DNA of 56,821 nucleotides from a virus: IMG/VR virus record IMGVR_UViG_3300050821_010778, positions 1 to 56,821 of that record, one strand, 5' to 3'. Made by a program: the position numbers and the translations under genes. Below the pieces are notes generated by a model that was given only the letters and a program-made list of their open reading frames with translations, was not told the origin of the DNA and made no database searches. This document shows positions 40,127-48,830 of the stretch, piece by piece. Within the stretch, counting starts at the first letter, position 1. Each line of letters opens with the position of its first letter.

Positions 40127-41359
40127 TCATGCTGCCTCGGCCATCCGAAGACGACGCTCGAGGGTCAGCATGAGAGCCTCAGCCGCTGGCTGCGCGGCGG
40201 TGGCAGGCGTCGGGGCGGCGTTCTCGTCCCATTCCATCCCGGCATCCTTGTAGTGGCCCTTGAGGTGCGCCTCGCCAGCCTCCTGATCGGCACCCTTCAT
40301 CTGTCCCAGCCGGCCGCGGGCGGCAATCAGCGCGCGCTTGTTGACCGGATAGCCCTTGTCTTTGTCGCACTCATGGTGCGGGCCGACAAAATCTCCCTTG
40401 ACGGTCCCGTCGCCCCGGTAGCCCAGGCACATCTGCCGGAGATCGACGACCTCGGCCTTCTTTACCTCCTCGCCGGCGTCCCAAGAGTCGGAGTCGGAGA
40501 TCGGGCTCTTGTGGTAGGCAAGGTTGGTCCAGGTGATCGCGCGGTAGACCTTCCGTGCACGCTTGAAAAGAGAGAAGACGGTGCCGCTGCTACTGGTGCT
40601 TGCCGTCGCCGGCTCTTCATCCTCGTCCTCGTCGGGCAGGAGCTCGCTCAGCAGGCCGATGGCAGCAGCAACGAGCATCGCCTCCTTCGGTGAGAGCGCC
40701 CGCGCCTGCGGGTCCGCGATGATGTTGGCGAGCATCGCATCGGCCAGCACCCGGACGTCTCCGGACTCCGCTCCCAGCGCTTCCAGCGCGGCAGTCGCCG
40801 CCGCCAGGTCCCTGCGCGCTCGCAGCGCCATGTCGGTCTGCGGGTAGTAGGGAGAGGTGACCGCCGGCGACACGTCGTAGAGTGTCGCGGCCTTGAGCAG
40901 CGTCCGCGAGATCGTTCCGTCCTCCTCCTCCTTCCAGGTGCAGCCCTTGGCGCCGTCCACCGTCGCGAATGCGAAGGAGGCGCCGGTGATTTCGCCCCGC
41001 TGCATGGGAGCGATCACCAGGTCCCGCACCGAGACGCTCTCGGGGTTGAGATCGGTCTCGGTATAGAGGCCGGCCCTGCCCGTCTGCACGCCGTTCTTGT
41101 CGACCTGGAGCCGCAGTGTCGGTGGCGCCGCGGTCGTGCGTCCCAGGACGTGATTGGGATCGTGGTTGAAGAGGCTTGGCACGTCCGCGTTCCGGCCGGT
41201 CACGTCATCGAAGAAGTCAGGCGATACCTGCTCCCGCAAACCGAAGTAGGTCGGTGACCAAGCGTTGAAGAGGGCCACGTGGCCCGCGATCATCGGCGGC
41301 TTGTCGCCGACGCTGCGCAGCTGCGGGAGCAGGGTGATGGATCGGCGCTCGATGCTCAT
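40127..41359 (-). CDS. Prohead protease (HK97/U35) with C-terminal extension
   Basis: 410 residues. The protease domain spans about 1-185: GHVALFNAWSPTYFGLREQV, FNHDPNHVLGR with catalytic His66, and GEITGASFAF with catalytic Ser128. The remaining 225 residues are an Ala/Leu helix region, an acidic Ser/Thr linker (about 250-265), and a globular C-terminal domain (DLRQMCLGYRGDGTVKGDFV, NKRALIAARGRLGQM, LKGHYKDAGMEWDE) of the kind appended to some phage proteases and portals. Upstream of the capsid gene. Ribosome site AGGAG 9 bases from ATG. Confidence 0.88.
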   Translation of the reverse strand: MSIERRSITLLPQLRSVGDKPPMIAGHVALFNAWSPTYFGLREQVSPDFFDDVTGRNADVPSLFNHDPNHVLGRTTAAPPTLRLQVDKNGVQTGRAGLYTETDLNPESVSVRDLVIAPMQRGEITGASFAFATVDGAKGCTWKEEEDGTISRTLLKAATLYDVSPAVTSPYYPQTDMALRARRDLAAATAALEALGAESGDVRVLADAMLANIIADPQARALSPKEAMLVAAAIGLLSELLPDEDEDEEPATASTSSSGTVFSLFKRARKVYRAITWTNLAYHKSPISDSDSWDAGEEVKKAEVVDLRQMCLGYRGDGTVKGDFVGPHHECDKDKGYPVNKRALIAARGRLGQMKGADQEAGEAHLKGHYKDAGMEWDENAAPTPATAAQPAAEALMLTLERRLRMAEAA

Positions 41360-41373
41360 TTTTGAAGGTCTCC

Positions 41374-43743
41374 TTAGCCTGCGGCGATGCCGCAGTCGCA
41401 GCCGTCATGGGCAGGCGCGTGAGGCAGCCCCTCGCCGCTCCTGATCTTGATTGGCGTATCGCCCTCATCGCCCTCCAGCTCGTCTCCCTGGTTGGCGAAG
41501 CTCTCGGTGATCGATACGGTCTGTCCATTGAGGCGAGCGCAGAACCCGCACGATTTGTCGCCAGCGACCCAGGTCAGCGTCAAGACGCCAGCCTCCTGGT
41601 AGGTCGCCTTGCTAATGGCGCCGTTGCCGCGCACGCTCTCGCGGTCTGCAAGCTTGTCCGGCCACGTGTCGTCCCACTGGTCGAAGCGCTCGTCGATCGC
41701 GGCCTGGACCTTGCTCGAGTCGTCCGTGAGCATCTCGCTGATGATGCCCTTGAGCTGGCCGATGGCAGACCCCAGGAAGCGACCTGCCAGAGTGTCAGCG
41801 AAGTCGTCAACCATGACATCAAGGCTGGCGGTCGAGATGTCTTGGCCGAGCTCATCGCCGATCACGTCCTGGACCTGCGTGCCGAGCGAGAGTAGGACAG
41901 GCTTGAACTTGCGCTTCACGGTCGACCTGGAGTCGTCCGCGAATTTCTGCATTCCGGCCATGAAGGCGGCGAGCGAGAAGTCACCGTCGGCGCGTGCGCT
42001 CCGCGCCTTCTTGAGGTTCGCTCGGCCGGCCTTCGTCAGTTGGCCCACGACCTCGGCGCCGGCGGCATGGAAGGTCGGCAGGAGAGCCTTGCGGATCTTG
42101 TTACGGAGCACGGCCGATCGGTGCTGCCGCTGCTTTTTCGTGGTCGCGGCGTCCCGTGCCTCGACTGCCGGCACGCCGCCGCTGGCCAGAGCTTCATAGT
42201 TTCGTACCGCGGCGACCGCTTCGCGACTCGTGGCTACCGCCTTGGCGCGAGCCACCATCGCGAGTTGACGCGCATCTCGGATGACCGCATAACCGCCCTC
42301 TCCGTTGCCTGCTGCGACGAAGGCCGCCAGGCGCTCTCCGCGGGCCACCAGTTGGCGAGAGCCGTCGCCGCCTGGATCCTCGATCGGTGATCCTTCGCCA
42401 CCTGGAGCGTCCGCCGGAGGCGGCGCTTCTGGTTTCTGGCCAACGTTGGCGGCCTGGTCGGCGGGGATCATGTTCATGGGGACGATGTACTGGCGCCCCT
42501 GGCCGTCGGGGAGCGGATTCATGTTCTCGAGCTCGCAGATGTCGTCAGCACAGAGCCAGCCCCACTGCCGCCCGATGGCGTAGGCGTCGTAGCGCTCCTT
42601 GAGAGCGCCGCGCAGGAGACCCTCAATCAGGAACTCGATGAAGTAGCCCTGCTTGCGCTGCGCCGGCGTCAGGAGCGCGCGGTTGAGGTACTCCTCCCAG
42701 CGCACGAACCAGGGCAGCATGGTGAAGCGGACGAACTCGATCGACTGCACTTCGATGTTCGAGAACGTGCCGCGACTCAGGTCCTGCACCATGTGCGGCG
42801 GCATTCGGAAGTAGCGGCAGATCTCCGGCACCTGGCCGGCGCGGGTGCCGAGAAACTGCGCGTCCTCAGGCGGGATCGAGGTGGGCGTCCACTTCATCCC
42901 CTCGTCAAGCACGGCGATCCGGTGCGCTTGGGTCATGCCGCCGTGTAGGCGCTGAATGCTGGTCCTGATCCGATCCCGAGCCTCCGGCTTGATCGTCGCC
43001 GGCGTGGTGATGAACCCTGATGGGTGGGAGCCGCCGCCGAACCACCGCGCGCCGAATTCCTCGGTGGCCAGCGCCAGCCCGATCGCCTGGCGGGCGTGCC
43101 GCACCACCGAGTAGCCCATGATGCCGTCGTAGCCCAGGCCTGCGATGTGCAGCACGTCCTCGCCGGGCAGCGTGACGTCCTTCCAGGTCCCTCCCTTCGA
43201 CGGCACCTTGGTTGTCACGACTCGGGTAGGGACGCCATTGACGAAGATCCGCTTCGCCTTGGTCCGGTCGGGCATCAGCGGCCAGAGGCCGATGGGCCGG
43301 CCGGCCTGGTCGCGCTCGATCTCGGAGAAAGCGTTGCCCCAGGTGGCGACGTGAGCCATGGAAAGCTCGCGCCACTGCTGGGATGTCATCTCCGAGTTTG
43401 GTGCCTGCTTGATGAGGGCGTGCTGCGGAAGCTCGACCGCCTTGCGCTTCCCGCGGGGAGAGAGCGCCTGGTAGGCGTTGACCGGGACAGATGCCAGTGT
43501 CTCGGAGAGCACCTTGACGCATGCCCACCAGGTACTGAGGCGCATCGCGGTGAACTCCGACACGCGGACGCCCGCATCGGTCATCCGAGCGCCGAGCGCG
43601 TCGTAGAGCCACGCCGCAGGATTGGAGAGGGAGGTCCGCGGGTTCTCGAGGCTGGCGCGATGCTCGACCTGGCTGAGGAGATCACGCGAGGGTCGCGACG
43701 CCTCAATGCTGAGGCGGTGCTCGATACGGTCGAGGAGGTCCAT
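41374..43743 (-). CDS. Portal protein fused to Mu F-like domain
   Basis: 789 residues from ATG 43743 (TTG 43755 possible). HK97-type portal domain about 40-430: STWWACVKVLSETLASVPVN, ELSMAHVATWGNAFSEIERD, LHIAGLGYDGIMGYSVVRHA, EFGARWFGGGSHPSGFI, and QVPEICRYFRMPPHMVQDLS. A Pro/Gly linker follows, then a Mu gpF-like minor capsid domain (about 520-789) ending in DKSCGFCARLNGQTVSITES and HAPAHDGCDCGIAAG. Portal and Mu F-like proteins are usually separate genes; here they are one chain. Confidence 0.88.
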   Translation of the reverse strand: MDLLDRIEHRLSIEASRPSRDLLSQVEHRASLENPRTSLSNPAAWLYDALGARMTDAGVRVSEFTAMRLSTWWACVKVLSETLASVPVNAYQALSPRGKRKAVELPQHALIKQAPNSEMTSQQWRELSMAHVATWGNAFSEIERDQAGRPIGLWPLMPDRTKAKRIFVNGVPTRVVTTKVPSKGGTWKDVTLPGEDVLHIAGLGYDGIMGYSVVRHARQAIGLALATEEFGARWFGGGSHPSGFITTPATIKPEARDRIRTSIQRLHGGMTQAHRIAVLDEGMKWTPTSIPPEDAQFLGTRAGQVPEICRYFRMPPHMVQDLSRGTFSNIEVQSIEFVRFTMLPWFVRWEEYLNRALLTPAQRKQGYFIEFLIEGLLRGALKERYDAYAIGRQWGWLCADDICELENMNPLPDGQGRQYIVPMNMIPADQAANVGQKPEAPPPADAPGGEGSPIEDPGGDGSRQLVARGERLAAFVAAGNGEGGYAVIRDARQLAMVARAKAVATSREAVAAVRNYEALASGGVPAVEARDAATTKKQRQHRSAVLRNKIRKALLPTFHAAGAEVVGQLTKAGRANLKKARSARADGDFSLAAFMAGMQKFADDSRSTVKRKFKPVLLSLGTQVQDVIGDELGQDISTASLDVMVDDFADTLAGRFLGSAIGQLKGIISEMLTDDSSKVQAAIDERFDQWDDTWPDKLADRESVRGNGAISKATYQEAGVLTLTWVAGDKSCGFCARLNGQTVSITESFANQGDELEGDEGDTPIKIRSGEGLPHAPAHDGCDCGIAAG

Positions 43744-43801
43744 GGCGCCTACCAATTGTGGCGCGTTGAGACCGGACCTTTGGTGTGTTCAGGAGGAGAA
43801 G

Positions 43802-44230
43802 CTACGCGCCGTTACGCGCTCCATCCATTGCAGATTCATCCCCCTGCCGGAGACGGATCACAAGCCGGCCATCCTCGGAAAGCTCGCCCCCGTACCTCCT
43901 CTCTTCGAGGCGCGCCCGGAGAGCCCGCACGAGAGGCGTGCACGAGATCACCACCTTGCCTCCCCAGCGGCTCACAAGGAACTGGCGACTGTCCATGCTG
44001 CTCGCATGCTCGGCCGGTACCGGCTCAATCGCGATGACCGTATGGTCACGGTCGAGCAGCAGCAGCACGCGATCGCGATGACCGAGCGCCAGTAAGCGTT
44101 GCGCCTCGGTGGACAGCACGATGTAGCCGAAGTCGTCGGCGCCGCGCCGCCGCATGCGGAAGCGGATGAACGGCCGACGCTTCGGCGTCGACCGCTGGGC
44201 CCGCGGCCGCGAGTATGGCTCCAGGATCAT
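43802..44230 (-). CDS. Hypothetical protein between portal and terminase
   Basis: 142 residues, ATG in ATGA overlap with the previous gene. Basic N terminus (RPRAQRSTPKRRPFIRFRMR) then IVLSTEAQRLLALGHRDRVL, LLLDRDHTVIAIEPVP, and RRYGGELSEDGRLVIRLRQG. A beta-rich fold with two similar halves is possible. No family recognised. Confidence 0.65.
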   Translation of the reverse strand: MILEPYSRPRAQRSTPKRRPFIRFRMRRRGADDFGYIVLSTEAQRLLALGHRDRVLLLLDRDHTVIAIEPVPAEHASSMDSRQFLVSRWGGKVVISCTPLVRALRARLEERRYGGELSEDGRLVIRLRQGDESAMDGARNGA

Positions 44231-44493
44231 GCTGCAGCCCTCCTTGCGAGACGGCGCTTACGGTCCCATATTTCGCATGCCTCCGCGCGTGAGACCTTCC
44301 GGGCGCCATGGATCAGCGCCAGCCTGGCCAGCTCAAGATCCGCGATGAAGCGATCCTCCGGCGCGCCCTCGCTACGCCGCCAGTGCGCAGGGAGACCCAC
44401 GGCTGCCGCGAAGACGAGCAGTTCGGACTCCTGAAGGCCGTCCGAGAAGATGTAGACCGATGGCCGGCGCGCTAACCTTTCGACGCAGATCAT
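44227..44493 (-). CDS. DUF4031-like small protein
   Basis: 88 residues. MICVERLARRPSVYIFSDGL, ESELLVFAAAVGLPAHWRRS, FIADLELARLALIHGARKVS. The order (short strand, E-L-x-x-F-A-x-x-(I/V)-G-L-P-x-x-W, then A-L-x-x-GA) fits DUF4031 proteins, which are common in phage and mobile regions; function unknown. Coupled to the next gene by ATGA. Confidence 0.55.
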   Translation of the reverse strand: MICVERLARRPSVYIFSDGLQESELLVFAAAVGLPAHWRRSEGAPEDRFIADLELARLALIHGARKVSRAEACEIWDRKRRLARRAAA

Positions 44494-44498
44494 GGTAG

Positions 44499-44810
44499 TC
44501 AGCTTCGGCCGACTCGGCTGATCGCGCCGAGCAGTTCCTCGGCGAAGTGGTCAAGGCGCGCCGACGGAGGGGGGCGCCGGAGGCTGATCCAGAGCAGCAC
44601 GCCGCCGGCGACGATCGGCCCAGCCGGCCGGTAGATCTCGGCAGCGCCGGTGTACAGCCACCAGACGCCCAGCGCCATCACTGCGGTCCGCGGGCCAATG
44701 ACCCCGTAAGCGATAACGACCAGGTGCCGGAGCGAGAGGGCGACCTTCGCCATCCGCAAGCGGGCGACCCGCCACCGCTGCTGTAGCGTGCGCTTTCTCG
44801 TGCTACTCAT
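44499..44810 (-). CDS. Small membrane protein downstream of terminase
   Basis: 103 residues from MSSTRKRTLQQRWRVARLRM; the ATG overlaps the large terminase stop (ATGA). A basic amphipathic N terminus, two hydrophobic segments (LRHLVVIAYGVIGPRTAVMA and AEIYRPAGPIVAGGVLLWIS), then an acidic tail. Possible holin-like or superinfection-related protein; unknown. Confidence 0.6.
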   Translation of the reverse strand: MSSTRKRTLQQRWRVARLRMAKVALSLRHLVVIAYGVIGPRTAVMALGVWWLYTGAAEIYRPAGPIVAGGVLLWISLRRPPPSARLDHFAEELLGAISRVGRS

Positions 44811-46534
44811 GCGATGATCATCTCCTCGCCCTCCTGGTCGTAGCGGGAGGTGCCGGCCGGCGTAACCTCGGAGCACCCGATCCCTTCGATCAGGGCCACG
44901 ATGCCGTCGATCTTCTCGGTGGACTTTCCCTTGTCAGGCTTGATGTTTCCGGCTGCGTCCTGCTGCGCCACGGTGTTGCCGGCCATCCAGCGGAGGATGG
45001 GGTGACCGCCATGCGCGATCTGCCGTCCCGTCACCATCGTTTCGAGTGCCCGGGTGGGGACGGTCATCATCTGGAAGCCCTGGCCCCAGGGCACCATGGT
45101 CAGCCCGTCCCCTTCGAGCTGAGTCACGAGCTGCGTCGCGTTCCAGCGGTCGTAGGCGATGGCGCGGATGCCGTACTGCTTGTAGAGCTCGCTGATATCC
45201 TGCCGGATGACGTCATAGTCGATGACGGTGCCGTCGGTTGCCTTGAGGAGCCCGGCCCGCAGCCACTGCTTGTAGGGCACCTGCTCCGAGCGGGCGTTCA
45301 CGCCATCGGCGGGGATCCAGAAGAATGGCAGCACGCGCGCCAGCGGATCGTCACCATCGGCCGGGAAGTAGAGAACGAAGGCGGCGATGTCGATCGTGCT
45401 CGCCAGGTCGAGGCCCCCGTAGCACTCCCTCCCAAGCAGAGCCTGAGCGTCGACCGGCTCCGCGCAGAGCATCCACTTCTTGTCCGTGATCCAGACAGTG
45501 TGGGCCTGGGTCCATTCGCAGAAGTTGAGGCGCCGGACGATGGCCTCTTTGGACGGCATGCCGATCGCTTCCTGGACCTGCTCGCGCAGGTACTTAAGAG
45601 TGACGCTGACGCCGAGGTTTGGATTGGCCTTAAGCCAGACGGTCTCGTCGTGCCAGTCATCCGCCTCTCGCACCACAATGTCGCCGTCGCGGATCTCGGG
45701 ATCGAGCCCACAAACATAGGCGAACCAGGAATCGTTCTCCAGGCTCCCCTCCAGGATCTTCTGCGAGTACTCATGGTGATGCCAGCAGACGGTGTGCCGG
45801 TTGTAGCCGCTGTTGGTGATCTCGAAGATGAGCGCCTGGCGCCGGCCCTTGGTGCCCGCTCGCATCTTGTCGACGACAAGCGGCGCAGGGTGCTCGTGGA
45901 GCTCGTCGATGAGCGCCATGTGAACGCGCTTGCCGTCGAGTCCGCGTGCCTCTGCCGAGACAGGTCGGAAGTAACTGTGTGTGGCAAGTACCGCCAGGTT
46001 GTTGACTTTGCTGTCGATCCGCCGTTTGAGCGCCGGCGACGCGTCCACCATCTTCTCGGCGTCGGTCCAGAGAATACGCGCCTGGTCACGGTTGACCGCG
46101 GCGGAGTAGATCTCCGCCCCCGGCTCGTCGTCAGCGAGCAGGCCGTAGAGGCCAACGCCCCCCGCCATCGGCGACTTTCCGTTGCCCTTGCCGATCTCGA
46201 TGTAGGCAGTACGAAAGCGCCGGAAGCCGTCTGGACCAAGCCAGCCAAAGATCGAGGCGATGATGAACTGCTGCCACGGCTGAAGCTCGAACGCCTTGCC
46301 GGCGTGCTCGCCTTCGGCCAAGCATAAGGCGGCGGGGAAAAAGCCAACTGCGTGCGCGGCCCGGTCTTCATCAAAGCGGAGCCCGCGCTTCTTCCCGTCC
46401 TCCATGTCACGCAGGTGCCGCTCGCAGGCCAAGCGCACGAGAGGGCCGGCGATGATCTTGCCGGCGACGACGTCGCGGGCGTAGCGATGCCAGACGGGGA
46501 CGGCGCGGCCATCAGGCCGATGCCTCTGGTTCAC
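44807..46534 (-). CDS. terL: Terminase large subunit
   Basis: 575 residues, GTG start overlapping the upstream stop (GTGA). ATPase domain with Walker A GKGNGKS at 116-121 region, Walker B VHMALIDE at 204-211 and LHEHPAPLV beyond. Nuclease (RNase H-like) domain starts GGLDLAS at 373-379, with further acids at IAYDRWNATQL and EKIDGIVALIEG. The sequence GFFPAALCLAEGEHAGKAFE and LQPWQQFIIASIFGWLG are typical of HK97-type (YmfN-like) terminases, predicting cos-type packaging. Pumps and cuts DNA at the portal. Confidence 0.95.
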   Translation of the reverse strand: MNQRHRPDGRAVPVWHRYARDVVAGKIIAGPLVRLACERHLRDMEDGKKRGLRFDEDRAAHAVGFFPAALCLAEGEHAGKAFELQPWQQFIIASIFGWLGPDGFRRFRTAYIEIGKGNGKSPMAGGVGLYGLLADDEPGAEIYSAAVNRDQARILWTDAEKMVDASPALKRRIDSKVNNLAVLATHSYFRPVSAEARGLDGKRVHMALIDELHEHPAPLVVDKMRAGTKGRRQALIFEITNSGYNRHTVCWHHHEYSQKILEGSLENDSWFAYVCGLDPEIRDGDIVVREADDWHDETVWLKANPNLGVSVTLKYLREQVQEAIGMPSKEAIVRRLNFCEWTQAHTVWITDKKWMLCAEPVDAQALLGRECYGGLDLASTIDIAAFVLYFPADGDDPLARVLPFFWIPADGVNARSEQVPYKQWLRAGLLKATDGTVIDYDVIRQDISELYKQYGIRAIAYDRWNATQLVTQLEGDGLTMVPWGQGFQMMTVPTRALETMVTGRQIAHGGHPILRWMAGNTVAQQDAAGNIKPDKGKSTEKIDGIVALIEGIGCSEVTPAGTSRYDQEGEEMIIA

Positions 46535-47340
46535 CCGATCTCCCGCGCGTCGGTCGCCTCACCTTCGAGATGGCGCCCAAGGTGCTTGTCCAGCACATCC
46601 GCTAGATGCAGGTCATCTGGCCAGTCGTTGTCACCGAATTGACGACAGATGTCACGCAGTGAGGCAACGGCCTGCTCACGCTCCCCGATGCGGCCATCGC
46701 GAAGGACCGCAAGGTCTGCGCCGCCTTCCAACACCAATACCGAGACGTTCGGAAAGCCGCGGTCGAGTAAAAACCCATTGAGTTGCGCTTTGATGCGCTG
46801 GGCGGCACCGGGTTGCAGGTGATCCTGTGCGCGGAAGACAAGTACGTCGTGGGGTTCCAGGCGCAGGACGGCGAGGTGCTGCAGGTCGAGGGACTGGGGC
46901 TGAGCGGGTGGCGGCTCGGCTTCGGTTTGGCCGGGTTCACAGTTTCCGTCGACCCAGGCAACGGCGCGGTCGATCGCGGCACCGACCTTCCGCGCCAGCG
47001 CCACCGGGAAGGCATGATCTCCGTGCTCGTCCGTGAAGACGTGGACGAGGCCGTCAGTCCCGACTTCGACATCGACGCTGGCGCCGTCGTCACGGGCTAC
47101 GGTTTCGCAGAAGAGGCTCCCGGGCGCGGGCCGTCGAGGTGACTCGAAGTGGCGCGCGACATAGTCGTTGAGCGAGAAGATGGCATCCCTCACCATGTCG
47201 GGGTTGATCTCGAAGTAGATCACCTGCTTACCGCGCCACGCCGCGTACCTCACCAACCCCTCGCGTGCGCCGCCTTGCTCATGGGCCGGTCGGTACTGGA
47301 TCTCGCCTTCGAGGCGCTCCGGTAGGTCGTACTCGTTCAC
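46531..47340 (-). CDS. Hypothetical protein between terminase subunits
   Basis: 269 residues from GTG 47340, in GTGA overlap with a micro-gene. N-terminal half NEYDLPERLEGEIQYRPAHE, ALARKVGAAIDRAVAWVDG. A distinct domain at about 150-200, LQHLAVLRLEPHDVLVFRAQ, GFLLDRGFPNVSVLVLEGGA, recurs in related form at about 51.0 kb. The tail (REQAVASLRDICRQFGDNDW) is acidic. Not recognised; its location inside the terminase operon suggests a packaging accessory. Confidence 0.65.
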   Translation of the reverse strand: MNEYDLPERLEGEIQYRPAHEQGGAREGLVRYAAWRGKQVIYFEINPDMVRDAIFSLNDYVARHFESPRRPAPGSLFCETVARDDGASVDVEVGTDGLVHVFTDEHGDHAFPVALARKVGAAIDRAVAWVDGNCEPGQTEAEPPPAQPQSLDLQHLAVLRLEPHDVLVFRAQDHLQPGAAQRIKAQLNGFLLDRGFPNVSVLVLEGGADLAVLRDGRIGEREQAVASLRDICRQFGDNDWPDDLHLADVLDKHLGRHLEGEATDAREIG

Positions 47341-47459
47341 TTTGGTCGGCGCCTCTCTCGTCGCGCGGCCTCGCCGAGCCGCGTGATATCCTGGGGCTGG
47401 GCCGCCGCGGTGGACCGGTGCGTGGCCAGGATCACGTGCCGCATTCCGTCCGGCATCAT
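47337..47459 (-). CDS. 40-residue micro-protein between terminase genes
   Basis: MMPDGMRHVILATHRSTAAA then QPQDITRLGEAARRERRRPK. ATG overlaps the small terminase stop (ATGA) and the TGA overlaps the next GTG (GTGA); these two precise couplings are the support. Basic tail. Unknown function. Confidence 0.5.
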   Translation of the reverse strand: MMPDGMRHVILATHRSTAAAQPQDITRLGEAARRERRRPK

Positions 47460-47938
47460 CGTTTCGTCCGTCCGCCCAAGAAGACATCCAGCGGGTCCAC
47501 CTCGGAGTTCGGCGCCGTCGAGACCTTGGTACGGGAGCTCGGCGTCAAGCCGAACTCTGCCAGGAGTCCGCGATATCTCTTGGCGGCGTCCGATGCGATG
47601 GCCACGTTGGGATTGGCCCGCTTCAACTTCGAACCGTCTTCCGAGGTGGACCAGTAGGTGGCGCCGTGCTTTACGACATCGGCACGCGCCTTACGGTACT
47701 CCGCGAAGGTCTCGCATAGGAGAGCGAGCGCATGCCCGTCGGCCAGTGTCAGAACGCCCAGCTCATCGAGTCGCGGCGCGATCTCGATCCAGTGCTCCTT
47801 GGCAAGAGGCGAGAGCCAGTCAGGGCACTCCGGGATGCCGCGCTGCGGCTGTGGCTCTGCCGTGTTGAGAGCCCGCTTGCCGGGGTTGCCCTGGACCAGC
47901 TTCAAGGCGGTTGGCTTGGGCTTCCGTCCGGCGGCCAC
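47456..47938 (-). CDS. terS: Terminase small subunit, P27 family
   Basis: 160 residues, GTG start. AGRKPKPTALKLVQGNPGKR is the P27-family N terminus; PECPDWLSPLAKEHWIEIAP and RLDELGVLTLADGHALALLC form its helical core, followed by SDAAKRYRGLLAEFGLTPSS. It binds the packaging site and activates the large subunit, encoded about 0.9 kb downstream. Confidence 0.93.
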   Translation of the reverse strand: MAAGRKPKPTALKLVQGNPGKRALNTAEPQPQRGIPECPDWLSPLAKEHWIEIAPRLDELGVLTLADGHALALLCETFAEYRKARADVVKHGATYWSTSEDGSKLKRANPNVAIASDAAKRYRGLLAEFGLTPSSRTKVSTAPNSEVDPLDVFLGGRTKR

Positions 47939-48345
47939 TAGGCGCCCCCTCCAGAAGCGAGTGCTACACCGTCAGGCCGAGAGATCTGTGCTGTGATCCA
48001 GTCGGCTATCAGATCGGTCAGTACCGCCAGCCACAGATCCTGGGTCCGCCGGATGCCCTCGGCGAAGGTTGGCGCCGCGGCCGCGGCATCCCACATCCAG
48101 CCGTCGCCGGCGCGGACTGGCAGTAGCAGGCCGCCGCACGGGCACTCGGATCCGATCTGCTGGAGCACGACCTTCGCTACGACAGGGATTCCGCATCGCG
48201 CGCAGACCCAGCCGACAAGGCGCGGGCCAACCTGGGGCACCGCCGACGTGATTGCCCCGGCTGCGGCCGAGAGTTGCCCGCCGGCCGCCTCAAGCGCCGT
48301 CGCCGCGGCCTGGAGTTGCGCATTCGGGGCCTGTTCAGGCGGCAT
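47938..48345 (-). CDS. Hypothetical protein with zinc-ribbon-like motif
   Basis: 135 residues. An Ala/Gln-rich helical N terminus (QLQAAATALEAAGGQLSAAA), then a Cys cluster CARCGIP...CPCGG (about 48-70), then DLWLAVLTDLIADWITAQIS. The Cys pairs suggest one zinc ribbon. Between the HNH endonuclease and the small terminase, a location in which many HK97-type phages keep packaging accessories. Its TAG overlaps the small terminase GTG. Confidence 0.65.
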   Translation of the reverse strand: MPPEQAPNAQLQAAATALEAAGGQLSAAAGAITSAVPQVGPRLVGWVCARCGIPVVAKVVLQQIGSECPCGGLLLPVRAGDGWMWDAAAAAPTFAEGIRRTQDLWLAVLTDLIADWITAQISRPDGVALASGGGA

Positions 48346-48384
48346 CGGCGACCACGGCGCTATACCGCATTAGAGGATCTACTT

Positions 48385-48822
48385 TCATAAGGCCCTTTTC
48401 CTTTCCATTTCGCGGGTGCGCACGTGCGACCGCGGGCCGGTCGCGGGCTCGTCGGCCCCAGGGATTTGCACCCCCCCTACCCCGGTCCTGCGCGCGGCCG
48501 TTTCGCGAGCGGTCTTCTTGTTATGGCACTCCTGACAGACGCCTTGGCCGTTCTCGAAGCTCCAGTCGCCACCGTCGCGCACGGGTACGATGTGGTCGGC
48601 GAGCACGGAATCGGCTTCGTCGCAGATCTTGCAGATCGGGTCGCGGGCCAGGATGACGGCGGCCCACCTCTTATGGCGGGCGTCGTAGCCTCGCTCCGCG
48701 GTCTTGCCGCGGCCACGGTCGTAGGCCGACCGGGTCTCGCGTCTATGCGCGGGGCAGTACGGCCCATCCTGCCGGGCTGGGCAGCCGGGGAAGCCGCAGG
48801 GTCGAAGCGGTGCCCAGGGCAT
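48385..48822 (-). CDS. HNH endonuclease adjacent to terminase
   Basis: 145 residues. Zinc-binding N terminus (CGFPGCPARQDGPYCPAHR), then WAAVILARDPICKICDEADS, VLADHIVPVRDGGDWSFENG, and QGVCQECHNKKTARE: the full HNH signature with two CxxC pairs, as in HK97 gp74. Such HNH proteins are adjacent to the terminase in cos phages and stimulate specific cleavage. Basic C-terminal tail. Confidence 0.92.
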   Translation of the reverse strand: MPWAPLRPCGFPGCPARQDGPYCPAHRRETRSAYDRGRGKTAERGYDARHKRWAAVILARDPICKICDEADSVLADHIVPVRDGGDWSFENGQGVCQECHNKKTARETAARRTGVGGVQIPGADEPATGPRSHVRTREMERKRAL

Positions 48823-48830
48823 AGCGCGGG

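Noticed and set aside
45002-46327. 441-codon plus-strand frame
   Set aside because: Antisense shadow of the large terminase gene, which has Walker and nuclease motifs.
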